Below, one piece after another: positions 1 to 6,907 of a stretch of 18,738 bases of DNA. Location of the stretch: contig NZ_QRMP01000043.1 in the NCBI RefSeq assembly GCF_003473295.1, positions 1-18,738 of the forward strand, written 5' to 3'. The notes under the pieces were generated by a model. It was not told the DNA's origin and ran no database searches. It saw only the letters and a program-made list of their open reading frames with translations. Origin of the DNA: Parabacteroides sp. AM08-6 (GTDB taxonomy: Bacteria > Bacteroidota > Bacteroidia > Bacteroidales > Tannerellaceae). Made by a program: the position numbers and the translations under genes. The number at the start of each line of letters is the position of its first letter. The stretch's first letter is position 1.

Positions 1-170
1 CATCTTCAGTTTCAGATTGTTTCTAATGCGTTTGCCCTGTAGGCATATAATTTAATTATTACCGGAAGAAATTTCAATTACAATTGCATGAATCTACACA
101 TACAATCGAAACAATTCTGACATTGTGTCATTATTCCGACAAAAATACCCGAAAAGAGATTTTATGTTTC

Positions 171-195
171 CCAAACAGCGTTTGGCATTTTTTTT
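171..195 (+). terminator. Probable rho-independent terminator
   Basis: CCAAAC (171-176) pairs with GTTTGG (180-185) around a three-base loop, and a run of eight T residues follows at 188-195. This fits an intrinsic terminator for plus-strand transcription coming from left of the window, from a host gene or the phage's other end. The stem is only 6 bp, so confidence is moderate. Confidence 0.5.
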
Positions 196-360
196 GTAAT
201 ATAACCGGTGATTTACTTTCAAAGAATATTCAATGTTTGACTATTGTTATACGAACAAATAAAATTAAAAACATAATATACTAATTATGAGCGCAAATGG
301 TAAAATAGGTGTTACAAGTGAAAACATCTAATTTTAATATTTTTTCACTACACAATAAAA

Positions 361-445
361 CACAAACACCATGTATGTTTGTGAAAATCAATTAATTACA
401 AAATCTTGACTATTTGATAATACATGCCATTCATGTATGTTTGTG
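361..445. repeat. Short inverted and direct repeats before integrase
   Basis: CACAAACA (361-368) and TGTTTGTG (376-383) form an 8-bp inverted repeat with a 7-bp spacer. The 14-mer CATGTATGTTTGTG at 370-383 occurs again exactly at 432-445, 62 bp downstream. The second copy overlaps the integrase -7 element. The repeats could be integrase or regulator arm-binding sites, which is an inference from position only. Confidence 0.5.
413..443 (+). promoter_or_regulatory. Integrase promoter, Bacteroidetes type
   Basis: TTTG at 413-416, a 19-bp spacer, then TATGTTTG at 436-443 match the Bacteroidetes primary sigma factor consensus (-33 TTTG, -7 TAnnTTTG). The predicted start of transcription falls about 40 bp before the preferred integrase start codon at 492. 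The -7 box lies inside one copy of the CATGTATGTTTGTG repeat, so a protein binding that repeat would compete with RNA polymerase. Confidence 0.6.
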
Positions 446-491
446 GTAAAATGTTTTACAATTGTTTTACTCAAAAAAAATGTTTTACAAA

Positions 492-1748
492 ATGGCAACA
501 ATCTCATATTCAATCAACGAACAATGGAGAAAGAGCGACGGAACATTCCGAGTTCGCTATCGTGTTACACAAAAAAGGCAATCTTCTTACCTTTCTACAG
601 ACTACTATGTCAATGAAAAACAACTAACTAAAGATCTAAAACTCAAACCGAAGTGTTACGTGTACAATCGCGTGATGAATGACTTATTGCTTATACGCGA
701 AGAATTTAATAATCATCCCAGAAAGTATTCTTGCATGGACTCAAAAGAGATCATTGAAGAACTAAAGATAATCATAACAGGGAAAAACTCTGAACCTATT
801 TATATAAACTCTGTTGTTCAGGAATACTTGTCTTTGAAAGAAGCAAACGGCAAGTATGGAACAGTAGCAAATTATAAAGTCTTCTTGAAAAGAATAAATG
901 AGTTTTTCAAAGGGAAACATACCGACATTAACACGATTACATCAAAAACGCTCCGTGAATTTGAAACTTATATCAGAAATCGCCCCAAAGAAGTAGGCCG
1001 CAAAAGAAAAGTAAATAATAGCGGAGTGGTTACGAATATGGTAATGTTTAAGGCTGTCTTGAATTATGCAAGGTTTAAATACAATGATGAAGAAGCTGGC
1101 AATATTAAGATCACATGTGATCCATTCAAAAAATACATCATACCAGAACGATGCTTGCCTGTAAAGAGAGCTCTTCTGGTAGACGACCTTCGATTAGTAC
1201 TTAACTTTAAAGTGAGCAAAAAAGCGCATGAATTGGGTCGCGACTTTTTTAGAATCTCATTTTACCTTTGTGGCATTAATGCCGCTGATATATTTACGAT
1301 GAAAGCCCCCAGAAACGGATACCTTGAATATAAACGTGAAAAGACAAAAGATAAACGAAGAGACGAAGCTTATATGCGAATAAAGATTCAGCCGGAGTTG
1401 GAACCATTGCTTATGAAGTACAAGGACGAAACCGGAAAAAGAGCATTCAACTTTTATCAACGTGGTTTAGCTTACTTATCTTTTGCGAAAATGATAAACA
1501 AGTCCCTGTACTTGATTAGAGATGAATTAGGATTAGACCGACTATGCACCTACTCCTGTAGGCATTCTTGGGCTACAATAGCCTACAACGACCTGAATAT
1601 AAGCAAAAGTGATATTGCGGCATGTCTCAATCATAAAGATTCCCGTTACGTTGTCACTGACTATTACATAACCCAGGACTTTGCCAAAGTTGACGCTGCG
1701 AATAGAAAAGTATTGGATTATGTTTTATATGATAAGATAGAAAGTTAA
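492..1748 (+). CDS. int: Tyrosine-type site-specific integrase
   Basis: A 418-residue phage/conjugative-element integrase of the Bacteroidetes tyrosine recombinase type, which integrates and excises the element by strand exchange at att sites. Residues 1-90 resemble an arm-binding domain, about 105-215 the SAM-like core-binding domain, and about 225-405 the catalytic domain. Visible catalytic elements are the Lys in REKTK (K284), the SCRHSWATIA box (R357, H358), the His in LNHKD (H381) and the Tyr in TDYYI (391-392). The position of the first catalytic Arg reads GINAAD (261-266) and has no Arg, as known for IntDOT of CTnDOT. The start at 492 is preferred over 462 because the 10-residue extension is poorly structured and MATISYSINE resembles family N-termini. 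Confidence 0.9.
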   Translation: MATISYSINEQWRKSDGTFRVRYRVTQKRQSSYLSTDYYVNEKQLTKDLKLKPKCYVYNRVMNDLLLIREEFNNHPRKYSCMDSKEIIEELKIIITGKNSEPIYINSVVQEYLSLKEANGKYGTVANYKVFLKRINEFFKGKHTDINTITSKTLREFETYIRNRPKEVGRKRKVNNSGVVTNMVMFKAVLNYARFKYNDEEAGNIKITCDPFKKYIIPERCLPVKRALLVDDLRLVLNFKVSKKAHELGRDFFRISFYLCGINAADIFTMKAPRNGYLEYKREKTKDKRRDEAYMRIKIQPELEPLLMKYKDETGKRAFNFYQRGLAYLSFAKMINKSLYLIRDELGLDRLCTYSCRHSWATIAYNDLNISKSDIAACLNHKDSRYVVTDYYITQDFAKVDAANRKVLDYVLYDKIES

Positions 1749-1750
1749 AA

Positions 1751-1769
1751 AGGGAGGCTTGACCTCCCT
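1751..1769 (+). terminator. Hairpin after integrase
   Basis: AGGGAGG (1751-1757) and CCTCCCT (1763-1769) form a 7-bp G+C-rich stem with the loop CTTGA, three bases after the integrase stop codon. It ends the integrase transcript or protects its 3' end. There is no strong T run after it, so classical intrinsic termination is uncertain. Confidence 0.5.
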
Positions 1770-1890
1770 ACTCTATTTGTAGCAGATTTTACAAGATCTC
1801 TTCCCCTGTCCCTTAGCTTGGTCCAATGTAATACATTTCACTTCTCCCTTACAGTTTTTCAAATGATGTAAATCTTTAAGATATATATTG

Positions 1891-1944
1891 CTATTAATAG
1901 TAAAATATATTTAAAACACTTGTCGCGTATTACTATTAATAGTA
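1891..1944. promoter_or_regulatory. Paired palindromic operators before XRE gene
   Basis: CTATTAATAG occurs at 1891-1900 and again inside the perfect 14-bp palindrome TACTATTAATAGTA at 1931-1944. Their centres are 42 bp apart, about four helical turns, which places them on the same DNA face. The downstream copy overlaps the -7 element of the promoter for the XRE gene. The obvious candidate binder is that gene's own product, giving autorepression with possible cooperative looping. This is inferred from the layout. Confidence 0.65.
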
Positions 1945-1950
1945 TATTTG
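1920..1950 (+). promoter_or_regulatory. Promoter of XRE regulator gene
   Basis: TTG at 1920-1922 and TATATTTG at 1943-1950, separated by 20 bp, fit the Bacteroidetes -33/-7 consensus. The -7 box shares bases with the TACTATTAATAGTA palindrome (1931-1944), so occupation of the palindrome would block initiation. The start codon follows about 35 bp downstream at 1986. Confidence 0.6.
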
Positions 1951-1985
1951 CGTCATAAAAGTAGAACAATCTAAAATATACAGAA

Positions 1986-2555
1986 ATGAGAGAGCAAATA
2001 AGAAGAGAAATGCAACTGCAAGGTTTATCCGCGTCTAAATTGGCGGAAAAAGCTGGTGTAAGAATAGCTTCGTTTACGGAGTATTTGTCCGAAAAAAAAG
2101 AATTGAGGTCTGACAACCTCGAAAAAATATTCGGAGTGCTAAAACTGAAATTGCAGTCAGCCGACGAAATGGCCAGTGAGTTCCGGAGTGGCTCGCTTTT
2201 CCCCATTTATGAAAGGATGATGGCAGATGCTTACACGCAGGGTTTGACGTCAAATTCGCAAGTAAGCAAGGTTAGATTGGCCTCATACATTTGTGGATTT
2301 TTATCTGCAATAATAGCCAGAAATGTAGAGCAGGAAAAATCATTCGCTTTTCTTGATAAGGTCGTTTACCAAGAAAACGCCAAAAAACCATATTTATTTA
2401 ACAAGTCGGTTTTAAAAATGGCATTATATGCAGAATATTGGGACTCAGACGAAAAAAAACTATTTGCAGTACTTTGTTCTGAAATTTCAGATTTGGGTAC
2501 GGACGAAATGGACAATGCAGCTTTTTTAGCTGCATTTATGAGGTACATATTTTAA
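1986..2555 (+). CDS. XRE-family helix-turn-helix regulator
   Basis: A 189-residue protein with an N-terminal XRE/Cro-type helix-turn-helix at about residues 3-55 (SASKLAEKAGV as the first helix-turn-helix segment, then a recognition helix ending in SEKKELRS). The C-terminal 120 residues match no domain I can name and have no S24 peptidase Ser/Lys motif. It is probably a DNA-binding repressor acting on its own promoter, judged by the paired palindromes at 1891-1944. It sits between the integrase and the cargo block and is closed by a strong terminator, so it is a single-gene unit. It could control cargo or excision genes; no target is proven. Confidence 0.75.
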   Translation: MREQIRREMQLQGLSASKLAEKAGVRIASFTEYLSEKKELRSDNLEKIFGVLKLKLQSADEMASEFRSGSLFPIYERMMADAYTQGLTSNSQVSKVRLASYICGFLSAIIARNVEQEKSFAFLDKVVYQENAKKPYLFNKSVLKMALYAEYWDSDEKKLFAVLCSEISDLGTDEMDNAAFLAAFMRYIF

Positions 2556-2565
2556 TTTAATAAAC

Positions 2566-2602
2566 AAAAGGCAGTAAGTTCAATACTCTACTGCCTTTTT
2601 TT
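2566..2602 (+). terminator. Strong rho-independent terminator
   Basis: AAAAGGCAGTA (2566-2576) pairs perfectly with TACTGCCTTTT (2589-2599) around a 12-base loop and runs into seven T residues (2596-2602). It lies 10 bases after the XRE stop codon. The A/T flanks are symmetrical enough that it could also stop minus-strand transcripts. Confidence 0.85.
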
Positions 2603-2635
2603 GTGTCCGGGCGGTTTCTAAGTCGGACACTTTTT
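2603..2635 (+). terminator. Second tandem terminator
   Basis: GTGTCCG (2603-2609) and CGGACAC (2624-2630) form a 7-bp stem with a 14-base loop followed by TTTTT (2631-2635). It directly follows the first terminator and abuts the end of the minus-strand cargo at 2639. Tandem terminators here insulate the XRE unit from the opposing cargo operon. Confidence 0.7.
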
Positions 2636-2638
2636 ATT

Positions 2639-2797
2639 TCATATCACGAAACCTCTACATTTTTTCTTGGAGTGATAGACTTTAGCATATTTCCCAGTAC
2701 AGATATATACATTAGTTACTTCTACCGCCCCCGTCAGAGGAAGAAGCAAAGAAATTATCAAAAACAGTTTTAAGATATACTCAAACTTTTTCTTCAT
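2639..2797 (-). pseudogene. Truncated secreted peptide of YICTG..YH..CRG family
   Basis: A 52-codon minus-strand gene with an N-terminal signal or anchor (MKKKFEYILK then LFLIISLLLPL) and a mature part containing VYICTGKYAKVYH and CRG. This resembles small secreted Bacteroidetes proteins in which the Cys-Arg-Gly is followed by a Leu and a second Cys-containing half. Here the frame stops two residues after CRGF, so the C-terminal half is missing. It starts 20 bp after the PIN gene stop on the same strand and is probably co-transcribed. It ends directly at the tandem terminators, suggesting loss of its 3' end at a recombination junction. Family assignment is from memory of the motif. Confidence 0.55.
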
Positions 2798-2817
2798 CTT
2801 AGTTACATATAAAGTTT

Positions 2818-3981
2818 CTATTTATCCTCATTACGTGCAATGATACTTTGATTAAGCTCCCAAGGTTTTTGTATTTTGAATGGATCTATGTCTTGAGCAT
2901 ACAAAGACGTTGAATCTATTTTTGTTCTTAAGTTCGATAATGGATCAATGCCTTCTATAGTCGTTAAAGACCTTGTTATTTTACTAATATCGTCGCTCAA
3001 TGATATTAGAGGATTCTTATACATCTCTTTTAGATATGAACCTGAATTAAACGGTTCAATCAAGTCTTGATAAGAGTCGGATGAAAATATTCTGGTCGTA
3101 ACTTGTTGTTCAGCACTAATTTTTTCTACTTCATTAATAGTGTTTTCTTCTATTGAACTATCATGTAGCCCCTTTACATATTTCAGGAAGTCCATTGCGT
3201 TGTAGATAAGAATACGCTTTCCCGTTTCATCATGAAATTCTCGAATCAATTCTTTACGAGGTGAAATAGACATTCCTCCCTCTTTTATCCACCAATCTTC
3301 TTTATTGTCATCTGTTACAAAAATGAGAGATTTTTTATCAGCTTTTGATTTTTCAATTAATTGTTTCCATAAAACCAGATCGCCATAACAGTTGGTTGTA
3401 TCATCCTCTTTTTTACTTTTCTTATCACAGTATCCAGGAGGAATTTTATCTTTATATCGAGAATCTCCCTCCTTATATATTTCGATTAGACGCTCTTTAT
3501 GAAAAGCCTCTCCTATCTTCTTATCAAATAAATTCGTTATTCGATCTAAAACAGGATCGCAGTCGGCGTAGTTTGGATGTTTTTGCTCCAAATCCATCAA
3601 GTACTTTTTGACATCAGACAAGCAATTGTCTAAAATTTCATTTAGAACATTCGCCTCGATAAGAGGATGATTCGTTTTGCTTATTTGAGATCTCAACTCA
3701 TTAATCTTTAACGCTATTCTATCATTCCATTCTTTGTAGGATAACTTTAACCCTCTGAACAAATTTCTTCTGTTAGTAAAAAACTCCTCTCCTGCTTGAT
3801 AGGTCAGCCATAATTGATCTTTGCATTTCTCTAATGCAGCAAAGAACTCTTCACGTGTTTTTTCCGTATATCTATAGAAATTAAGTAGAATATTGGCATC
3901 AACAGAAATATTCCCATTTTTCCAAATTTCTTCAACCTCTTCTGTCTTAGGATCAATATACTCGTAAAATTTATCTTTCAT
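2818..3981 (-). CDS. PIN-like domain nuclease, probable defence effector
   Basis: A 387-residue protein whose first 270 residues look like the PIN-like (PIN_8/DUF4935) family of Mg-dependent RNases. Acidic positions expected in the active site are visible: SVDANILL (D28), a Glu in the AGEEFF segment (65-66), CYGDLVLW (D201) and VTDDNKEDWW (D224, D225). A short conserved segment, GKRILIYNAMDFLKYV, follows. The C-terminal 115 residues are not recognised. The family is known from restriction and abortive-infection contexts, so cleavage of RNA or DNA upon phage infection is likely but inferred. It is the first gene of a minus-strand unit with the truncated secreted peptide and lies in a block separate from the phage core genes. 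Confidence 0.75.
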   Translation of the reverse strand: MKDKFYEYIDPKTEEVEEIWKNGNISVDANILLNFYRYTEKTREEFFAALEKCKDQLWLTYQAGEEFFTNRRNLFRGLKLSYKEWNDRIALKINELRSQISKTNHPLIEANVLNEILDNCLSDVKKYLMDLEQKHPNYADCDPVLDRITNLFDKKIGEAFHKERLIEIYKEGDSRYKDKIPPGYCDKKSKKEDDTTNCYGDLVLWKQLIEKSKADKKSLIFVTDDNKEDWWIKEGGMSISPRKELIREFHDETGKRILIYNAMDFLKYVKGLHDSSIEENTINEVEKISAEQQVTTRIFSSDSYQDLIEPFNSGSYLKEMYKNPLISLSDDISKITRSLTTIEGIDPLSNLRTKIDSTSLYAQDIDPFKIQKPWELNQSIIARNEDK

Positions 3982-4043
3982 TTCGTTTTTTACTTTTGTT
4001 TCTTATATAAATATTCTGTATACTCGTATCAAACTATTTTGTT

Positions 4044-4268
4044 ATGGAACTTGACTGCTTATTCACAAATGACACTCGTCCTCTAATTCGTCCTCGGTTT
4101 CTAATCGCCTATGCTCTTTCCGAAGCCAAAGCAAGAAACTTAAACCAGGAAGAAAGCATAGATCTTATGGAAAAGATGCTATGTCAATTCATGGATAAGT
4201 TTGAATGTAATATACAGTCTGATCCAGAAGAATATATTTTAGAATTTCTTTTTAGAACTCATACTTGA
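4044..4268 (+). CDS. Small protein divergent from PIN gene
   Basis: A 74-residue soluble, predicted mostly helical protein (LIAYALSEAKARNLNQEESI and MEKMLCQFMDKFEC segments). No family is recognised. It is the only plus-strand gene inside the minus-strand cargo block, facing away from the PIN gene across 62 bp and running tail-to-tail into the secreted repeat gene with only 4 bp between. Divergence from a nuclease gene could suggest a modulator or antidote, but there is no motif to support this and its size and charge are unremarkable. Confidence 0.55.
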   Translation: MELDCLFTNDTRPLIRPRFLIAYALSEAKARNLNQEESIDLMEKMLCQFMDKFECNIQSDPEEYILEFLFRTHT

Positions 4269-4272
4269 ACAA

Positions 4273-4686
4273 CTAAAACAGTTCTTCTTCCCATTCACTC
4301 ACATTGTCCCTTATATCCTCATAATATTTATACATTATCAAAGCCAATTTGAACGTTGCACGTTTAGGGTGGTATTTGTTGGTCGTTAAATAACCATAGA
4401 AATTACCATCCCTATCGACTACTACTGGTGGATGTGTAGCATATGGGTTCCAAGGACTATAATCGCTATACTCATTTCCATAAGTTCCATATTCATTCCA
4501 GATGGACTTGGAGTTATAAGAATTACCGTAATTTGAATATTCATTCCATACGGAATTACTGGAATACCCATTACAATTTATACAACCCAAAAATTCATCA
4601 TGATCCTTCCCTCCAAATAAAAGTAACGTTTGAGCAGATGCGACCAATGATGTTAGCCAAAATGTAATTAAAAATACAAGTTTCAT
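4273..4686 (-). CDS. Secreted WNEY 16-residue repeat protein
   Basis: A 137-residue protein with a clear Sec signal peptide (MKLVFLITFWLTSLVASAQT, likely cut after A18), a CINC Cys pair (35-38), and three consecutive 16-residue repeats beginning at Y41, Y57 and Y73. Each has the pattern Y-S/N-x-x-S-x-W-N-E/P-Y; the first two continue x-x-YGN. A VVVDRDGNFYGYLT segment and a charged helical tail follow. Similar WNEYG..GN proteins occur in many bacteria without an assigned function. It is the last gene of the minus-strand SIR2 unit, 9 bp after the 57-residue membrane peptide. The localisation is periplasmic or extracellular by prediction. Confidence 0.7.
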   Translation of the reverse strand: MKLVFLITFWLTSLVASAQTLLLFGGKDHDEFLGCINCNGYSSNSVWNEYSNYGNSYNSKSIWNEYGTYGNEYSDYSPWNPYATHPPVVVDRDGNFYGYLTTNKYHPKRATFKLALIMYKYYEDIRDNVSEWEEELF

Positions 4687-4695
4687 ATTTATCTA

Positions 4696-4869
4696 TTATA
4701 TACTATGAATTATAAAATCTCGCAATCCACCTCCTACATGTGCATGATCAGAACAAAAAGCAATCAATGCTATGATTATAAAAACAACAATACTATTTAC
4801 AAGTTTTATTGTGAAGTATCTATCTTGAATATACATATCCCATCCTTCTGAATTACACGCATATTTCAT
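4696..4869 (-). CDS. 57-residue single-pass membrane peptide
   Basis: A short minus-strand gene of 57 codons. Residues about 21-39 form one hydrophobic helix (IKLVNSIVVFIIIALIAFC), preceded by a polar N-terminus with a Cys (MKYACNSEGWDMYIQDRYFT) and followed by DHAHVGGG. It begins 30 bp after the SIR2 stop and ends 9 bp before the secreted repeat gene, so it is probably part of the same transcript. No homologue is recognised. Small membrane peptides next to NADase effectors could be sensors or accessory anchors, which is only an inference from position. Confidence 0.5.
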   Translation of the reverse strand: MKYACNSEGWDMYIQDRYFTIKLVNSIVVFIIIALIAFCSDHAHVGGGLRDFIIHSI

Positions 4870-4899
4870 ATTATAGTCTATTCCGCAAATTGTTTAGCA

Positions 4900-6882
4900 T
4901 CAATGACCATCACTAATTTCGTGCTGTCCATTAATAAATTTAAGATTTCCACTTTCGAGTACGGCTAAAATAGAAGAGATATCAATTTTATCAAACTGAT
5001 TTCTATACGCAAGGATATACTTAAATTCATTAAATAATGGATTGTAATCATGGTAAAACTCCATATACGTGTTCTTTTCTATTGTAATAGCCATGCACTC
5101 TTTTTTATTATCATCAACGATATATTTTATATGACAACAGGGTAGTACTGTATAGCAACATCCGATATTCAATTTTTTCCCATACATATCTAACGTTTCT
5201 ATTTCTTTGTTATTAATACCAATGATCAGATATGTTTCATCTTCAGGAAAAGACTTTAGTATGTCATCTTCATCAGTAAGATCAAAAGAGGCGACCCCTT
5301 TATAATTTTTAGTTATTCCTATCCCTGTAATATATGATTGTATTTTAGACAAATTCAAGCAACTCTCTTTTGAGTAATTTCCAAAATTAGAAAAAGTACA
5401 ATGAAAATACTTCTGCGCATCCAATATGCCATTATAATAGCGCTTTATATTTAGAATATAAGATAGAATGTCTTCATCAGGCCTAAGACTTGTATGATGA
5501 TTGACATTAGATCCGATGACTTGGAAGCTTTCACCTTTTGCCATGTTTTCTATTAATTCAATAGCATGTATAGCCATATATACATTTTGGCACTTTGTTT
5601 TTAAAACATGAGTCATTTGAAAATTGATAGAATTATCAGAATACTTAAAATCAAACAAACTCCCATCCATTATTGGAGTATCAAATGTAAAGCTCATATT
5701 ATTATCAGGAAAGCCAAAAACTTTGACAGCAAGCCCATTATATACAAATCCATTATCAAAAAAAATATCTACATTCCCTTTAAACGTCGGATTATGAGAA
5801 ATCGAAACTTTCTCTAATTTATCAGGTTTTACTACTGTTAGCCCATTAACCTCGGCTGTAAAATTGAAAAGTTGATCTTTATTTATCTCAATCGGAGGAG
5901 GATTATAAGACAATACTGGCTCAAAGAGCTTTTCTGCTATATTCTTGGATATATTAAACTTTAACAGAGCCGTTAATGGTGCTTCGTCAACCGCTTCAAA
6001 ACCCATTATTTGATTTGTAGAATTCTCAACCTTAATTATAGGGCTTACCTTATTCTTTATAAAAACTTTCTTTACAACATCAATGTTCCCTTTTGAAATA
6101 TCATCAATAGCATTTTCTTTTATATTAGCAGTAAGCTTGTCAATAAACTCTATGCAATCAATATCATAGTAACGAATTCCTCTTTTCATTAAAGCCGCTT
6201 GATCATAATTAGACCAACCAGGAGCTAAAAGAAACATCTCCTTTTGGTGTTCCCCCACACATTTTTGAATATTATCTAATATCTCTTCAATGTTTCCATC
6301 ACCCATACTGTATCCTAAAAAGATTATATTCTTTTGTACCATTTCAGCTTTAACGATACCCCATAATTGAGGACAAGAGACATCATTAGCAAAAGTTTTT
6401 CTATTATAGTCTCCTCTTGTTACAATAATACGCTCCTTATCTGTAACATCACCATGTATTTTAAATACATGGACCTTGTTAGAGTCTAAATATGTGCAAT
6501 CACTGTCATTATGCAATACTTGACATTCATCGCTTCCATAACCGGTTTCTATCAGTCTGTCGTAGTTAGTCGTAATAATTGTTTTAAAATAAGGAATAGC
6601 CCCTAACTTGCTATGAAAATCCATATAAGCAGAAGTATGATCAAATCGTTTTAGAACCATTTGAATCAAAGAATTCCTGTTTCTTCTTTTTTCAAACTCT
6701 TCCGCCATATCGGGTAAGAGAAGACCGTTCTGCATCCCTTGTCTCTCATTCTCTTTTAATTCATCAAAAAGATTTTGAGCAAATTCTCTACCACTAGGAA
6801 AACCTGCAGTCATAGAACAACCGGCTCCCACAAAAAGAAGAACCTCCCCCCTTCTTACTAATTCAAATATATGTTCTAACAT
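4900..6882 (-). CDS. SIR2-domain NADase with novel C-terminal region
   Basis: A 660-residue protein. Residues 1-270 form a SIR2-like Rossmann domain: nucleotide-binding FVGAGCS (17-23), TTNYD (104-108, with the catalytic-type Asn106), KIHGD (141-145, His143) and FLGYSMGD (188-195). All key residues appear intact, so NAD hydrolysis is plausible, as in Thoeris ThsA, DSR and SIR2-HerA defence proteins. The remaining 390 residues look beta-rich and match no sensor domain I know (no SLOG, TPR or HerA). The gene follows a multi-pass membrane protein by 25 bp and precedes a membrane peptide and a secreted protein, all on the same strand. It probably causes abortive infection by depleting NAD; the trigger is unknown. 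Confidence 0.85.
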   Translation of the reverse strand: MLEHIFELVRRGEVLLFVGAGCSMTAGFPSGREFAQNLFDELKENERQGMQNGLLLPDMAEEFEKRRNRNSLIQMVLKRFDHTSAYMDFHSKLGAIPYFKTIITTNYDRLIETGYGSDECQVLHNDSDCTYLDSNKVHVFKIHGDVTDKERIIVTRGDYNRKTFANDVSCPQLWGIVKAEMVQKNIIFLGYSMGDGNIEEILDNIQKCVGEHQKEMFLLAPGWSNYDQAALMKRGIRYYDIDCIEFIDKLTANIKENAIDDISKGNIDVVKKVFIKNKVSPIIKVENSTNQIMGFEAVDEAPLTALLKFNISKNIAEKLFEPVLSYNPPPIEINKDQLFNFTAEVNGLTVVKPDKLEKVSISHNPTFKGNVDIFFDNGFVYNGLAVKVFGFPDNNMSFTFDTPIMDGSLFDFKYSDNSINFQMTHVLKTKCQNVYMAIHAIELIENMAKGESFQVIGSNVNHHTSLRPDEDILSYILNIKRYYNGILDAQKYFHCTFSNFGNYSKESCLNLSKIQSYITGIGITKNYKGVASFDLTDEDDILKSFPEDETYLIIGINNKEIETLDMYGKKLNIGCCYTVLPCCHIKYIVDDNKKECMAITIEKNTYMEFYHDYNPLFNEFKYILAYRNQFDKIDISSILAVLESGNLKFINGQHEISDGH

Positions 6883-6907
6883 AACTACAATTGTACTTAT
6901 CTAAGAA

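Larger units (their letters stand above)
1..460. other. Non-coding left end upstream of integrase
   Basis: No convincing gene is visible here. The only long open frame, 84-284, has no recognisable family, is A+T-rich, and is crossed by a terminator-like hairpin. The stretch carries that hairpin (171-195), short repeats (361-445) and the integrase promoter (413-443). Because the integrase gene normally sits next to the prophage end, the phage attachment site may lie in or just left of this stretch. It cannot be defined without the other end of the prophage. Confidence 0.5.

Noticed and set aside
84..284. 66-codon open frame at the left end
   Set aside because: It has no recognisable family, no good start context, and is crossed by the terminator-like hairpin at 171-195. 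It looks like chance in A+T-rich non-coding DNA.
1859..2206. 115-codon minus-strand frame
   Set aside because: It is antisense to the XRE gene and its operator/promoter region. The Ser/Leu/Ile-rich composition is typical of a shadow frame.
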